Under the pieces are notes generated by a model. It did no database searches, was not told where the DNA came from, and was given only the letters and a program-made list of their open reading frames with translations. A program made the translations under genes and the position numbers. Positions 24,101-34,277 of a stretch of 64,000 nucleotides of DNA are shown here, in pieces (the stretch's first letter is position 1; each line of letters starts with the position of its first letter). The stretch comes from Symbiodinium natans. Taxonomy: Eukaryota > Sar > Dinophyceae > Suessiales > Symbiodiniaceae. The DNA is taken from NCBI GenBank assembly GCA_905221605.1, contig CAJNDS010002608.1, positions 113,017 through 177,016 of the forward strand. Reading direction: 5' to 3'.

Positions 24101-25715
24101 GAGGCGAAACGCTTGCATTCTAGTTTGGCATGGTTAGGTCTGGAGGGCTTGAAAGGGTGCACGGAGAGACATGCTGCCGAAACATTCGAGGGAAACATGC
24201 AGCAAAGCACATGCGTGCTCGCTCGCCGACACATTCGCGCATCCTTCCACTTGCACGCGCTTGCACTTGACAGAAACAGGCGGGAACCCAGTCTCGACAT
24301 TGCTGTCGATGCCCGCTACACACTACTCCCAATTTCTTTCATTCTCTCTGGTACGGTGTGCAGGTGAGCTTGGGCCTTAGGCCCAGAGACCACTGGGTTT
24401 GGCAGGGTGAGGGTTTCAGGGGTAACTGCACTTATGGCCCATGAACTTCTTCCGCGCCTTCGCACTGCCATCACTTGCCCGAGTTAAACAAACAAGACTA
24501 ACTCCACCCCGCCCCAGCAAGTACAAGAGACCCTACTTGCCACTTCGAGACCTTCCTGGAAACCTTAACCGCTTGACATCTTAACTGACCCTCAAAACCC
24601 TCCGATAAGTCTTGTCGGATTCGAACTCTAGATCCTAGATGCTACAAATACTTTGGTTCTTAGCAGAGAACTAGCGACTTCGGTACCCTATATAATCCCT
24701 TCGAGGGTTTTAAGGGATGTATGGGGTACCTAATTCCCTACTAAGAGCTAGTAAGGATACTGTCAGCCAAACTCTGAAAGCCTGGCATGAAAATTCCAGG
24801 CTACAATGGACAATCATAAGGCGCAACAAGCCCAAAACCCATGATCCCTACAAACCTACAAACCCAGCTTTTAATAATTGAGCGGGGTGGCTTTGGGGCT
24901 GGATGCTGGGACGTGCGACCAACTCGAGTTGGTGCTTCTGTTGCACACGTTCCTGCCGCCGAACCTTAAAACCCTATCAACCCTAAACCCTATGGAAGGC
25001 TACGTAGGCATGAAGTGTTTATGGGCTCAGCCCCTTCAGTACCCGCACGGCCTGCAACGACAAAGGGCTTTGGGGGTCGGACATCCAGCCCTACAAAATC
25101 CCTTCAACCCCATCAAACCCCCAAAACACCTATAAACCTCAAAAAACACCCTAGAAACCCTGCAAACCTCACACACTCCATCACTTGTCTCGGCGCGAAC
25201 CCTAAGAATGTGTCCCAGGTCCTCCAGGAACAGGCCCGAGCGCTGCTGCAAGCCTCCTAGAAGGACACAGCTGGTCCTCGGTTTCGGGTTCCAGGGTTTC
25301 GAGGGCTTCGAGAGCTCGAGGGGTTCGAGGTTCTAGGAAAGTAGGGATTTAGGGTTTCGAGGGGTTTTGGGGGGCTTTAGGGTTCAGAGTTCGTTTTAAG
25401 GGTTCAGGCATCTGTGGGCTGCTTCTCTAGGTTGGCCCCTTAACCCTGCGAAACACGTCGTCCCATAAGGGGGCATAAGCGCGGAGATGCAAAAACAACC
25501 AGAAACCAGCGCAACCTGCAACACCCTTGAGCCCAATTAAGCCCTAAACCTTACCCCCTATACCCCAAACCCCAGTAATCTACACAATTAGCCCTAAACC
25601 TTAACACCCTAAATCCCAAACCCCATACAACTACTCGTCTGACGTTGCCCATTCTGCCGCGAAGCAGAATGGCCAAGAAGGAGGCGCAGATCAGCAGCAG
25701 GACGCGGACAGCCAT
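9178..25715 (-). CDS. class 3 (alpha/beta-hydrolase) lipase, 24 exons
   Basis: Exons in transcript order: 25661-25715, 25201-25253, 24917-24952, 23762-23830, 23119-23168, 22845-22931, 21493-21585, 20941-21007, 20027-20070, 19843-19906, 19361-19405, 18795-18850, 18314-18370, 17782-17839, 16916-16946, 15995-16029, 15424-15454, 15206-15268, 12797-12855, 12569-12628, 12188-12391, 11643-12005, 10447-10501, 9178-9253. The product is about 603 residues, provided one missing base in the 363-bp exon is allowed for. It opens with a signal anchor (MAVRVLLLICASFLAILL). VISVSGT (about 215-221) sits where lipases have their RGT-like strand. EVVITGHSLGGGIALVVGAL (about 279-298) is the GxSxG nucleophile elbow, with Ser at about 286, split between two exons that join in phase. 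AVAIQPPG follows at about 304-311. VVPRV at about 358 matches the conserved DxVPR region but lacks the usual Asp. The end is hydrophobic (TLVAGLGVSLVAAS, stop). The likely reaction is hydrolysis of acylglycerol esters at a membrane. Donors are GC 16, GT 5 and GA 2. Confidence 0.75.
11643..12005 (-). pseudogene. lipase exon with a one-base frameshift
   Basis: The longest lipase exon starts in one frame (ALEAWRSLPNDAGERFDGL) and must end in another (FLLAMAPNGYLSAATQST ... AEMLADDLRG) to join the next exon at AICHLLRHCGDD. Both halves have natural composition in their own frame and look arginine-rich in the other. The switch falls at a run of six G on the plus strand (11780-11785), where one extra base would restore a single frame. 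A sequencing or assembly slip, a real mutation, or a tiny unrecognised intron are all possible. The exon length is a multiple of three, whereas its flanking phases require a remainder of one. Confidence 0.45.
13265..13297. repeat. perfect 14-bp hairpin
   Basis: Arms at 13265-13278 (TAGACCGCAACCCT) and 13284-13297 are exact reverse complements, with a five-base loop. It lies in a lipase intron. Confidence 0.8.
14681..14906 (+). repeat. G-rich TTTGGGGG-type array
   Basis: About 225 bp of units such as TTTGGGGG and TTTGGGGGG with occasional TTTAGGG. Unit length varies, so this is not a clean tandem array. Every plus frame stays open through it and gives Gly/Trp/Phe strings that are artefacts. 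It lies inside a lipase intron. Confidence 0.8.
16036..16129 (+). repeat. pure TTTAGGG telomere-type array
   Basis: About 13 uninterrupted TTTAGGG units, beginning within a few bases of the acceptor of the lipase exon at 15995-16029. The C-rich strand is the sense strand of the intron. Confidence 0.95.
21018..21205 (+). repeat. TTTGGGG/CTTGGGG array
   Basis: Heptamers with G in place of the A of TTTAGGG, mixed with CTTGGGG. It starts 11 bp before the acceptor end of the lipase exon at 20941-21007. Glycine/tryptophan-rich open frames across it are artefacts. Confidence 0.85.
22506..22591. repeat. imperfect inverted repeat (foldback)
   Basis: The arm at 22506-22533 (CCTTCATAATAACAATAGCA...) is matched by the reverse complement of 22558-22591, apart from a short indel, around a 24-base loop. 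It could be a small foldback element inserted in a lipase intron. Confidence 0.6.
24652..24752. mobile_element. foldback MITE-like element, copy 1
   Basis: Inner arms at 24682-24701 (GGTACCCTATATAATCCCTT) and 24712-24730 are near-complementary. Outer sequence with TTCTTAGCAG on the left and CTACTAAGAG on the right continues the inverted symmetry. It shares its arm sequence with the element at 31.3 kb and encodes nothing. Confidence 0.5.
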
Positions 25716-25817
25716 ACGGCCGAGCCTCCAGAGACATGGGGGGGGGGGGTCTCAGAAAAGAGGGTTGTAGTTTTTAGATTTTAGAGCCTCGAATTTGGGG
25801 TTTCAAGTTTTAAGGCT
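25716..25817 (-). other. 102-bp spacer between proposed stop and lipase ATG
   Basis: The spacer separates the proposed terminal exon of the upstream gene (stop ending at 25818) from the lipase start codon. It contains a run of ten or more G at about 25739-25749 on the plus strand. So short a spacer would fit tandem transcription with trans-splicing of the downstream message. I see no copy of the dinoflagellate spliced-leader sequence and no promoter motif I would defend. Confidence 0.4.
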
Positions 25818-28657
25818 TTATGGTTCTCCCGGCTGACACAGTGGATCTCGATCCCTCGAAGGTGTGCTGATGTCATTAGTTGAGTATACGGTCTAGCATC
25901 CCGGTTTCATCGCGAAGGCACGTATGGCACAGTATGGCACACACTTAAGGCTTGAGTGGCTTCAATTTGCAAAAAGCTTGGGAAGACACACTTCGAGATC
26001 TCATGATCAAACAACTTGCATCTTGCTTGATACGCATTGCATCACAAACACGTTAGAAATTTGCCGGTGCGTTATGGGGACGTCTCGCCGTTGTGTGGGT
26101 GTGTCCAGAGCCCACCCAGTTCCTTCAGTTGAACTCATCTCAAGCAAGCGGTGCAAGGAGCAGTCTGGACCCGTGCACCAACGACTATATAGCTGGGCCC
26201 ATTGAACTTTCCTGAGGGTTTTGCACAGAAGGTGATTTTTCTACGGGAATATTTTTCATAGGGGTTCCTCGAGCCAACCTAAACGGAGACGCTCATGTGA
26301 CACCCAGAAAAATAAAGTAAAATACGAGGAAAAACATAACAAACAAATAAGAAATACATACAGAAAATACACACACGTCAAGGGTACAAGAGCCAAAACT
26401 GAAGACAACGTCTCTCACAGCTGAATGTGAGGAGAGGGGATTGCTGACTCCCTCCACCCCCTTGGGGATTCGAGCCGCGCGGCCTTCGCTCCACGAAGTA
26501 CGTTGTCTTCAGGACCTTGTGGCTATCCTTGGCACCAGTTGGTGGGTTTACAATAATTATTAGGGGGTCCCTTACTGGGGTCCTTATTATAAGGGTATCC
26601 TACTATTTTGGGGGGTCTATATTGGGTTTTCTTAAACCCCCATTTAGGATGCAGCGTTTCGGGGCTTTGGGCTTCTGGAGCCATGGCATCCTCGAGCTTC
26701 AGGCCTTCAGCCTGGCCGCGGGGAGTTGTATAAAAAATGGGTCGGGAGTTCCTTAAAGGGCACCCAATATGTGCAAGCAAAAATAATTGCAAGGAACCCC
26801 AAAAACACTGTTTCACATGTCAGGACACCCATCTTGAAACACTTGAAAGTCTGCCTGCCGAGTTGCGGGATTCAAGGCGAACTTGATGCTAGGATAGGCA
26901 GCCTCACCGCCTCGAACTGCGAGTCGGCTTGACACACAGAGAGCTGGGGTAGGGTTTCTCAAATTAGGGCATTCTGGTGCCCAGTTGGCACTAATCCCTC
27001 CCTGAACCCCGAACTTTGTGGGCGCAGGGGCCCTTCTGACTTAGGGGCACCTGCCACCAAGGGAGTTGCATGAGAATCCACTCCCCGCACCCTTGAGACC
27101 CCAAATCCTAAAACCAAGACCTGCGCGTCCGGACGACCAAGCGGTTGACCGGTGCAGGATGTGAACTCCGAATGCCAGGAACCCTGTAAGATCTAAACCC
27201 TCCACCCCAAACCCTGTACGAAGCAAGTCTACAAAGCATATATGTAGTAAAGACACATGTCCGAAGCTGATCTAAAGCCTGAACCCTCATCTCCAAAACT
27301 GAATACTGAACACTGAAGGCCCTCAGCAGCCCAGTCGAACCCTAAAGGAACCCTGCGAAGCGGAACTATGCCGCAAGAGAACCCTTCCAGCTGACCCTAA
27401 CACTCTCAAACAAGCCCCACTACTGCACCCCAGACCGAAGATCTCAAGGCGAAAGGCAACCAACAAGTAAACCCTGGCAGGGAACTCGGGAGTTGGTCGC
27501 TCTTGAGCCACAGCCCGCCATACCGGGCCATTCCTCCCGCGGGTTTAGGGTTGAGGGGTTTAAGGTTTAGGTTTTAGGGGTTTAGGGGTTTAGGGGTTTA
27601 GGGGTTTAGGGGTTTAGGGGTTTAGGGGTTTAGGGGTTAGGGGTTTAGGGGTTTAGGGGTTTAGGGGTTTAAGGTGTAGGGTTTAGTGGGTGCCGGGTTT
27701 AGGGTGCGGGGGTTGGGGGTTGGGGGTTGGGGGTTGGTGGGGGGGGGGGGGCTTAGGGTTAAGAGAGTTGTTCATTGGGGTATCAAATGTTGCGTTTGAT
27801 TTCTGCTCTAGTGGTGACAGAGTGTGAAGAGTCTCTCGGCCCGAGAGCCCGAGTTTGCTGTACGATATTATTCCGGATGCCTGTGACGTGTAGTCAGCCA
27901 CAGCCAAACCAACTCCTGCAAGGTGTAGGCCTAAACTCATTCGGGCCCAGAAACAGCTTTTCGCCTAAGGCATCTTCTGGCCATAGGACGTCAGTGCAGA
28001 ACAGGGACGGATCTCTAGGTTGGCAGGCAGAATAATCCGCCCGCTCACCATCTGTTGAAAAAGTGCTTTGTTTTTTGTCTCGCATTTAGGGGTGTAGAGC
28101 TTCATGAGGGTTGTCTTGCTGTGGACCTCCAAGAATGCACAAAAGACCATCTGCCGCCACGATGCGGAAAGCTGCCCGACACAGGTGTACCCAGGTCAGC
28201 GCGATGAGCAATGGGTGTGAGCCTGCGGTAAAAGGCCGAACCTCCAGAAGCCTTAAACCCTGACCCCAAAAGCATGAGCGAAAGCAGCCATAAGCCCAAT
28301 CCTCTAAAGCCCCCTGCACCTCGATCCACCCAGTTGCACAGCAGCCTCCTTGGGTCGGAGGTCGTGGCTTTTGGGCGTGGGGGATTTAGGTTGTAGGGCT
28401 TTTGGGTTTTGGGGTGCAGGGCTTGAGGGTTGAAGAGGCTTAGGGGTCAAGGTGCGCGTAAGGCCAGTTTCTGCGGAGTTTCGGAAGGTTTCTCGATTCC
28501 CGGCTTGTAGCTTTCTCATGGAGCCCTATTCCTAGTCCCAGAACCCTGATCCCGAACCCCAAGTCGCTATAGCCCGGGCGTCGCAAGGAGGAACACCACC
28601 GGCAGCATCACCAGGGAGCCCAGGACGGGCCAAAACATCCGAGAGAAGGCACCAGAC
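25818..28657 (-). CDS. 3' part of an unrecognised membrane protein
   Basis: Exon blocks in transcript order: 28580-28657 (a transmembrane helix, FWPVLGSLVMLPVVFLLAT), 27479-27533 (NGPVWRAVAQERPTPEF), a small block near 26908-26916, 26682-26711 (AEGLKLEDAM), 26484-26527 (DSHKVLKTTYFVER) and 25818-25854 (DRDPLCQPGEP, stop). The 28.6 and 27.5 kb exons join in phase at a GC donor. The 26.68, 26.48 and 25.82 kb exons also join in phase. The join between 27.5 and 26.9 kb is not resolved; a hydrophobic block near 27,150-27,190 may belong there. I do not recognise the family. It ends just before the lipase, on the same strand. Confidence 0.4.
27541..27690 (+). repeat. TTTAGGGG octamer array
   Basis: About 13 copies of an eight-base unit, TTTAGGGG, with one shortened copy. 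It begins directly at the acceptor side of the 27479-27533 exon and is followed by GGGGGTT repeats to about 27,750. Confidence 0.9.
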
Positions 28658-28990
28658 CTCGGCTTGGGGCTAAGGCTTGAGAGTCTAGGGTTCGGGGTCT
28701 GAGTCTAGGACTAGGAGTTTGTTTACGGTTTTCGGGCTTAGGTCCTAGTTTAGGTTTTAGGGGGCTTCTCTCCGAGGGTTTTGAGGGGGTTTCGGGCAGG
28801 AGGTCTCACGAGTTGGGCTGGCTGAAGCAACGGGCCCGCAACGAGAAGATCGTGAGGCTCCCAATTCCTTCTTGACAAATTTATTCGGGAACCCCCCCCA
28901 AGTCCAAAAAGGGCACTAGAGGGCCCCACTACCCTTCAGAGCTTACGGGTGCTGGAGGAGGGGGGGGGGGGGGGCGAAGCTGGGGGCCGC

Positions 28991-29015
28991 GCAGCGCGAC
29001 CGCCACGAAGGTCGC
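28991..29015 (-). CDS. short hydrophobic exon-like block
   Basis: After a CTCTAG acceptor the minus strand reads ATFVAVAL and then meets a GC donor. It is consistent with a membrane-protein exon upstream of the 28.6 kb transmembrane exon, but the phase does not join directly to that exon, so a further exon must lie between or the boundary is off. Confidence 0.25.
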
Positions 29016-29548
29016 CTAGAGGATCTTTAGGGCTTCGGCAGGCATTTTGAGGGCTGTGAGGATTTTGGGTTTAGGCTTAGGCGTTTGGGGTTGTTTTGAG
29101 GGCTTGGGGTTTTGGGTTTCAGGCGTTCTGGGTGTTTGAGGGGTGGTTGCGGGCTATAAAGGTTCTGGGCGTGCCGGGTTAACACAGGGCTGTCAAGGCT
29201 TGGGGGCTTTCGGGCTTTTAATCCTTTCAATCCTTTCAGATTTCAGGACTTCAGGGCTGCAAGGTTCCGGTTTAGGATTGCCTCTGCCTCCTCCAGTCTC
29301 CCCTGGCTCCGGGCGCTGAATCATTTGGAGTACTTTGTATATTCCTTGTACCCCTAAGAGAACACCCAATATGTACACTCACCAATATTAAAAAGGAACC
29401 CTTATATACACTCACCAATAGCAGTAATATAAACCCTGCTTCATGTAAGAAAGCTTCACTGACAGCATTCGGGCCCTGAAACGTTGTCAGGGTTCCAAGA
29501 GGAGCCTCTGGAGCCCATGTGGGGAGCTGAACTACATCGCGGCGTGTA

Positions 29549-29704
29549 GGGTTTGGGGTTTGGGGTTTGGGGTTTGGGGTTTGGGGTTTAGGGTTTAGGG
29601 TTTAGGGTTTAGGGTTTAGGGTTTAGGGTTTAGGGTTTAGGGTTTGGGGTTTAGGGTTTAGGGTTTAGGGTTTAGGGTTTAGGGTTTAGGGTTTAGGGTT
29701 TAGG
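29549..29704 (+). repeat. TTTGGGG to TTTAGGG array
   Basis: Six TTTGGGG units followed by about sixteen TTTAGGG units with one internal TTTGGGG. The block change from one unit type to the other suggests separate expansion events. Confidence 0.95.
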
Positions 29705-31269
29705 GGTACCTTCTAATTATCACTTACAAGGAAGTTGCGGACGAGACTGTCATGAAGGCCCACCAAAATTTATCGTAAAAGTGAAAACGAGGGGCGGTCC
29801 AAATGAAGCACAAGAGCAGCCTGGGCTTGGAGCACAAGCTGCAGTTAACAGGGTTTAGGGCTCTTAGATTTCTGTTGGCCGGCTATAAAGTAAAATAAAC
29901 GATGGTGCATTCTTAGGCTAACACAGTTTCAGTTCTGAACGAGAGCCTGGTTTGTTGGTTGGGCTTCAGGGGGTTCAGGGGGTTCGGGAACAGTGGCTTG
30001 CACGAAACAGAAATGACCTCCCTGTCCGGGGCACGCCGTGAGACTTTAATGTCATTCAAACTAAACGCTATTGACATGGTGCACAGGGCAGGGCATGATA
30101 CTATAGGGCGTTGAAGGTTTTAGAGTTTAGGGGTATCTAGTGATAGCCAGGGAGCGGATAGAGGAAGCTGATCGTGATCAGATCCTGTGGGCGCACCAGC
30201 TGGGAATCCATCAGTTGGCATGGGCTTCAGGCTGGACGATCCTGCAGAGATCCCCCAAAACACCCGCCAACCAAGTGCGTGCTCGGCATGTTTGCACTAC
30301 GGATGTATACAGCTTCCCATGGCCATCTGCAATCAAAACCCCACACCCCCACCCTCCCCCACCCCCACCCCCCGCCGTCTGTGCCACGGCGAAACCGTGG
30401 GCCACACAGCCTCGAAGAAAGTGCACCTCAGAATGACAGGTTAGGTTCAGGGCCAATAACTCCCGCATACCCTTTTCCCGATGCCGGCAGGGGTTTCGAT
30501 TTGCAATTCTCATCCCTGGCGTGCCCGAAACCCCAAACCCCCAACATTATGATATTCCTCACCATAGGAATTCCCCAACAGGCTTCTACAGGGTCCAGGG
30601 CTCCAGGAGGCTTTGAAGCAGCCGAAGTGGCTGCTGTGTCAGACTTGCTCATTTGCTCTTTGTCCTTTTTGCGGACTGTGAGGCTTCCTGAGCTATCTGC
30701 AGGGCCAAGGCGCGGCCAACCAAAAGAAAAGCGTGTACTTGAAAAGCATCGTGAGGTGTTTCCAGCGCGCATCTTGACCTGACGAAGTTGTTAAGGAACC
30801 TAAAGGCGATGATGGGGACACTCCTTTTTTTCTCAGCTGAACTTAAGTTCCTGGCCAGCAACCCAGCAAAAGCTAAGGTAAGCTCTAGTGGCTCTTGCTG
30901 CAGACTTCAGGTAGCCCCAGAGCTCCAAACGCAGCCAAAACCCTAAAGCCTGCAAAGCCTAGAGCTTGCAAAGCAAAAACCCATCAACCCTGAACAAATA
31001 TTAAACTCTTGGGGTTCTTCGCCTGAAAGGCCCAAAGTGCTCAAAAATCGCGCCTGCCTCCTACCTCCTGCAACCCGGGCTTCGGCTAAGGGTTTTTGGA
31101 CCTCAACAAACACAAAAGTCACTAAAAAACCCAAAAGCCACGCCTGAACGCTAAAGCTGTTGGCCGATCCAAAAGCCGTTTTGTTGGACTAAACCGTAAA
31201 AAAGGTGGAAGGCTCCCGAAGTGACCCAAGTACGAAGCCGTTCTGCTGGGATCCTTGAGTGGGCATCGT

Positions 31270-31412
31270 AAAGGAGGGCACCACTTACTCCTACTAAGAA
31301 GCCTGGAGTGAGGGAATTAGGCACCTTCTATCCCCCTTGTAAGGGCGGTTGTATGGGGGCATGGCGGGTGCCTACTTCCCTCATGCCCTGCTAAGAACCA
31401 GTAGGTGCTGGA
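31270..31412. mobile_element. foldback MITE-like element, copy 2
   Basis: The left arm, from about 31310 (AGGGAATTAGGCACC...), is matched by the reverse complement of about 31349-31383 (GAGGGAAGTAGGCACC...). The outer ends carry CTACTAAGAA and CTGCTAAGAA. Sequence shared with the 24.7 kb element (the TAATTCCCT and CTTAGCAG cores) indicates one family. Confidence 0.5.
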
Positions 31413-31462
31413 GGCGCATGGTTTTGGCTTGGAGGGTTTAGGGGCTTGCACCACGTCATTCC

Positions 31463-31546
31463 CTAAACCCTAAACCCTAAACCCTAAGCCCTAAACCCTA
31501 AACCCGAAACCCGAAACCCTAAGCCCTAAACCCGAAACCCTAAACC
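31463..31546 (-). repeat. CCCTAAA/CCCGAAA array
   Basis: About eleven heptamers of CCCTAAA type with CCCGAAA and CCCTAAG variants, in the opposite orientation to most arrays here. Confidence 0.85.
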
Positions 31547-31595
31547 CCATGCAGCCCTCCACGAGCCCTCTAGGAGCCCTTCTGTGGCGCGCGGC

Positions 31596-34277
31596 TGACG
31601 CTGCGCAGAGTGAAGCCGGAGAGGCCAAGGAGCTGCGGGTCCATAACGACCTGGGGGGTTTAGAGTTTAGGGTTTAGGATTTAGGGTCTAGAGTTTTGGG
31701 TGTAGGGTTTAGTATTTAGGGTTTAGCGTTTAGCATTTGGAGTGGAGGGGAGGTGCAGGCTTTAAAGCTTTCCCCGGTGCAATCAAGATGCGTACACGGC
31801 AAGGAGCGACCACCTTAGCCGACACAGACAGACACGTTTTGGGCCATTCCAGGAATCTAAGTTGTCAGGTCTTGAGCTTCGGGTTTGGGGGTTTCAAAGT
31901 TTGTGATGGCCAGAGCTGTGATTTTAAAGGCTGTACGAACCACCAGGTAGGGCTGAAAGGAACTCAGGAACTGACAAATTAGCTACAAGCTCCCAAGGTC
32001 CAACTTGGCGTGTGGGACCTAAACGCGATTTCGGGTTTCGAGTTGAGGGTTTTGGAGGACGACTTGATAGTTGTTTTTTGGATTCTTGTGATAGCACCAT
32101 TCATAAGAGTAGGGGACCAGCTGCAAAACCCAAGGTTTTTAGGGTCAGAACCTAAACAGTTACGGGCGCGGATCATGTTCCAGCAAATCCAAACTCCATC
32201 GACAGATATATGTGCACAGGCAGGGAAAGAACCAACTTGCATCGAGCACTTGCTCTTCCATTTGCCAGCTCTCTATCTGCTCAAGCGGCCTACTGATGTT
32301 TGCTGAGAAGGCCCCACTCGCTCGATTGCTGAGTTTTCATCATGGAGCACAGTGCCAACTACATGTTCAGCCCTTTTATTTACAATGCAAGTCATCACCC
32401 TGAACCCTAAACATTAATCCCTACCGCCTGCGTCAGGCCTACATCAGAACAACTCCAAACTCTAAACTCCGAACCCCTAGTCCTGAACTAAACCCCCCTG
32501 AACCCTAATCTTGAATCGCGTAGCCAGGACCAGGCCGTAACCAGTGCCGAGTCCGCCGTGTGGTGGGGCACCAGGCCTGGACGTTTTTGGGACCACACGA
32601 ACTCTTCACTGTGTCGGACAGGACACGGCACAAAATCTACCACACCGAGCCGGACAAAACTGGAAAGGTCACAAGGCGTTTCTGGCCCACATGCAGCCAG
32701 TCGATCAACGCCTAACGCGCTCTGCACAAGCGTTAAACATCGTAGTTTTCAGACACCCATGTGCCGCTGCTGCGGTCAATCCAGCGCCTGTCAGCATCCC
32801 AGGTGCTTGTGTCATGTTTCTTGCACCAAGTGCTCTTCAAAACCCTAAACCCCATACCCCAAACCCAAAAAGCTACCCCCGAACCTCAGCAGCCCGACCC
32901 GCCAAGGAATCCCCCGGCCTCCAAGCGTCCGTCGCACTACGCCACTGCCTGAGGACTCAGGAAAGAGGCCCCAGGTCCATGCTTTAGAGACCAGTCGAAG
33001 CCTACTGACAGCCCATAGACACCTACACACTGAACTTTGTTTTGGCTTTCTTACTGGCTCAGAAGCGCGGAAAGATGCGAACCCTAAGTCCATCAAGCCC
33101 GAAACCACCAGGCCTGCTGGCTGCAGCAGCCATGCCGCCAATCGCAGCGTGGAGCCTCGGTCCCGCATCAAGGGGTTTAGGGTTTAGGGTTTAGGGTTTA
33201 GGGTTTAGGGTTTAGGGTTTAGGGTTTAGGGTTTACTGCAGGGTCGGCTGACGATGGGACGGTCTGCGAGATTTGGGCGACGGCCTGTCCACCCATTGCC
33301 GAGCGGTTCTTGCATACCTGGCCTAGCAGCCTAGCGATTGGCGTATACCTCAAGAACTGCCAAAGTTGCTTTTGGCAGGTTCACCTTTTTATGTTACAAG
33401 GGCTCGCGCAACAAGACGTGAACCCGCAGTTACTCCAAGACCCCGAAGCACTTCTTCAAGAACGACAAGCACTTCTTTGCTGAGGCAGTGCAGCAGCGCC
33501 ACACATTCAAGAACGGGGGCGTTGTATGGCTAGGGTGGAGATTCTTCACTGGCTCATGTACTTGCAGCTGTCACAGACCTGTAACGTTGGACGCTCTCCT
33601 TGCTGGCAAGGCACAGGGCATCAGCACCAGCAGTAGGAAAAACGACACAAAGCCTGCGTTGGACGGGAGCCCCGAGACTAGCGAACGTGACAATCACAGG
33701 AGCTCCCCCCCCCCCCGAAGAAAAATGAACAACAAAATGCTCAGCCCCGAACCCTAAACCAATCTGACTGGGGTTTCGGGGATTTGGGGGTTTAGGCTTT
33801 TTAAGGTTTCAGGGCGGACATATGAACCCTTACCTGAGGTGGTGCAACCTAACACCGGCACAATCGCAATCACACTGACTAGGCGGTCGCAAGCTTTCCT
33901 CCGTCCACCGTCGGATTCAAAGGGGAACGCCCTAAACCTTACCTAGACCCTACACCTCACACCTAAGGAAGGGGGAAAGGGTATGATCTGGGGGGGGGGC
34001 GGTACGACGGCGCAAGGATCACGAGAAAAGGGTTTCGGAGCTCAGTGGTTTGGATGGGGGGCTGCACGCTGAAAGAGCAACGCCGAAAGCAACACAAAGA
34101 CAACGACAACATTGCCATCTAAGGTTTGGGCTGTTGACATAGGTTTAGGGAGGGCTTCTAGGGCGTCCAGCCAGGGCTACATCAGAGTTTGGGGGCTGTT
34201 GCCGGCGAGCTGCGGGGTAGGGCGCCCTTCCCCGAAGAAACAGCTTGAGTCCAGCTGCTGAATAGGCCAGTCCAGGC
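31596..34277 (-). CDS. group of exon-like blocks, unrecognised protein
   Basis: In transcript order: 34177-34277 (after ATGTAG; LDWPIQQLDSSCFFGEG, open to a stop, so it probably ends at an internal donor), a block near 33,245-33,282 after GGACAG (AVAQISQTVPSSADPA), one near 33,090-33,160 (STLRLAAWLLQPAGLVVSG), one near 32,890-32,955 after CCTCAG (SGVVRRTLGGRGIPWRVG) and 31596-31650 after CCCCCAG (VVMDPQLLGLSGFTLRSVS, GC donor). Each has balanced composition and a proper acceptor, but I could not fix the joins. They lie between the 38 kb and 28 kb exons and may belong to the same membrane protein. In the 33.2 kb block the plus strand is also open. Confidence 0.3.
32520..32725. other. block open on both strands, strand undecided
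   Basis: The plus strand reads a natural sequence containing AWTFLGPHELFTVSDRTRHK and ends at a stop near 32,717. The minus strand over the same bases also reads well (CDLSSFVRLGVVDFVPC). Every resolved gene here is on the minus strand, but composition slightly favours plus. No family is recognised. Confidence 0.25.
33175..33235 (+). repeat. TTTAGGG array
   Basis: Eight to nine perfect TTTAGGG units between two exon-like islands. Confidence 0.95.

Larger units (their letters stand above)
29020..31590. other. repeat-rich stretch with weak exon candidates
   Basis: Contains a long TTTGGGG/TTTAGGG array, a foldback element and degenerate telomere-like sequence. A minus block near 30,165-30,192 reads DLITISFLYP after a CCCACAG acceptor. 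The plus strand of 30,140-30,250 is also open with natural composition, so the strand is not certain. The 202-codon plus frame (30174-30782) and the 114-codon minus frame opposite (30428-30772) overlap; at most one is real and I recognise neither. Confidence 0.25.

Noticed and set aside
27480-27500. CTTGAGCCA as a spliced-leader remnant
   Set aside because: Only about nine bases match the complement of the dinoflagellate leader, and they fall inside a coding exon.
30174-30782. 202-codon plus frame
   Set aside because: It crosses a CCCCCAC-rich stretch and overlaps a natural-looking minus frame; no domain, and against the gene direction. Left undecided, not called.
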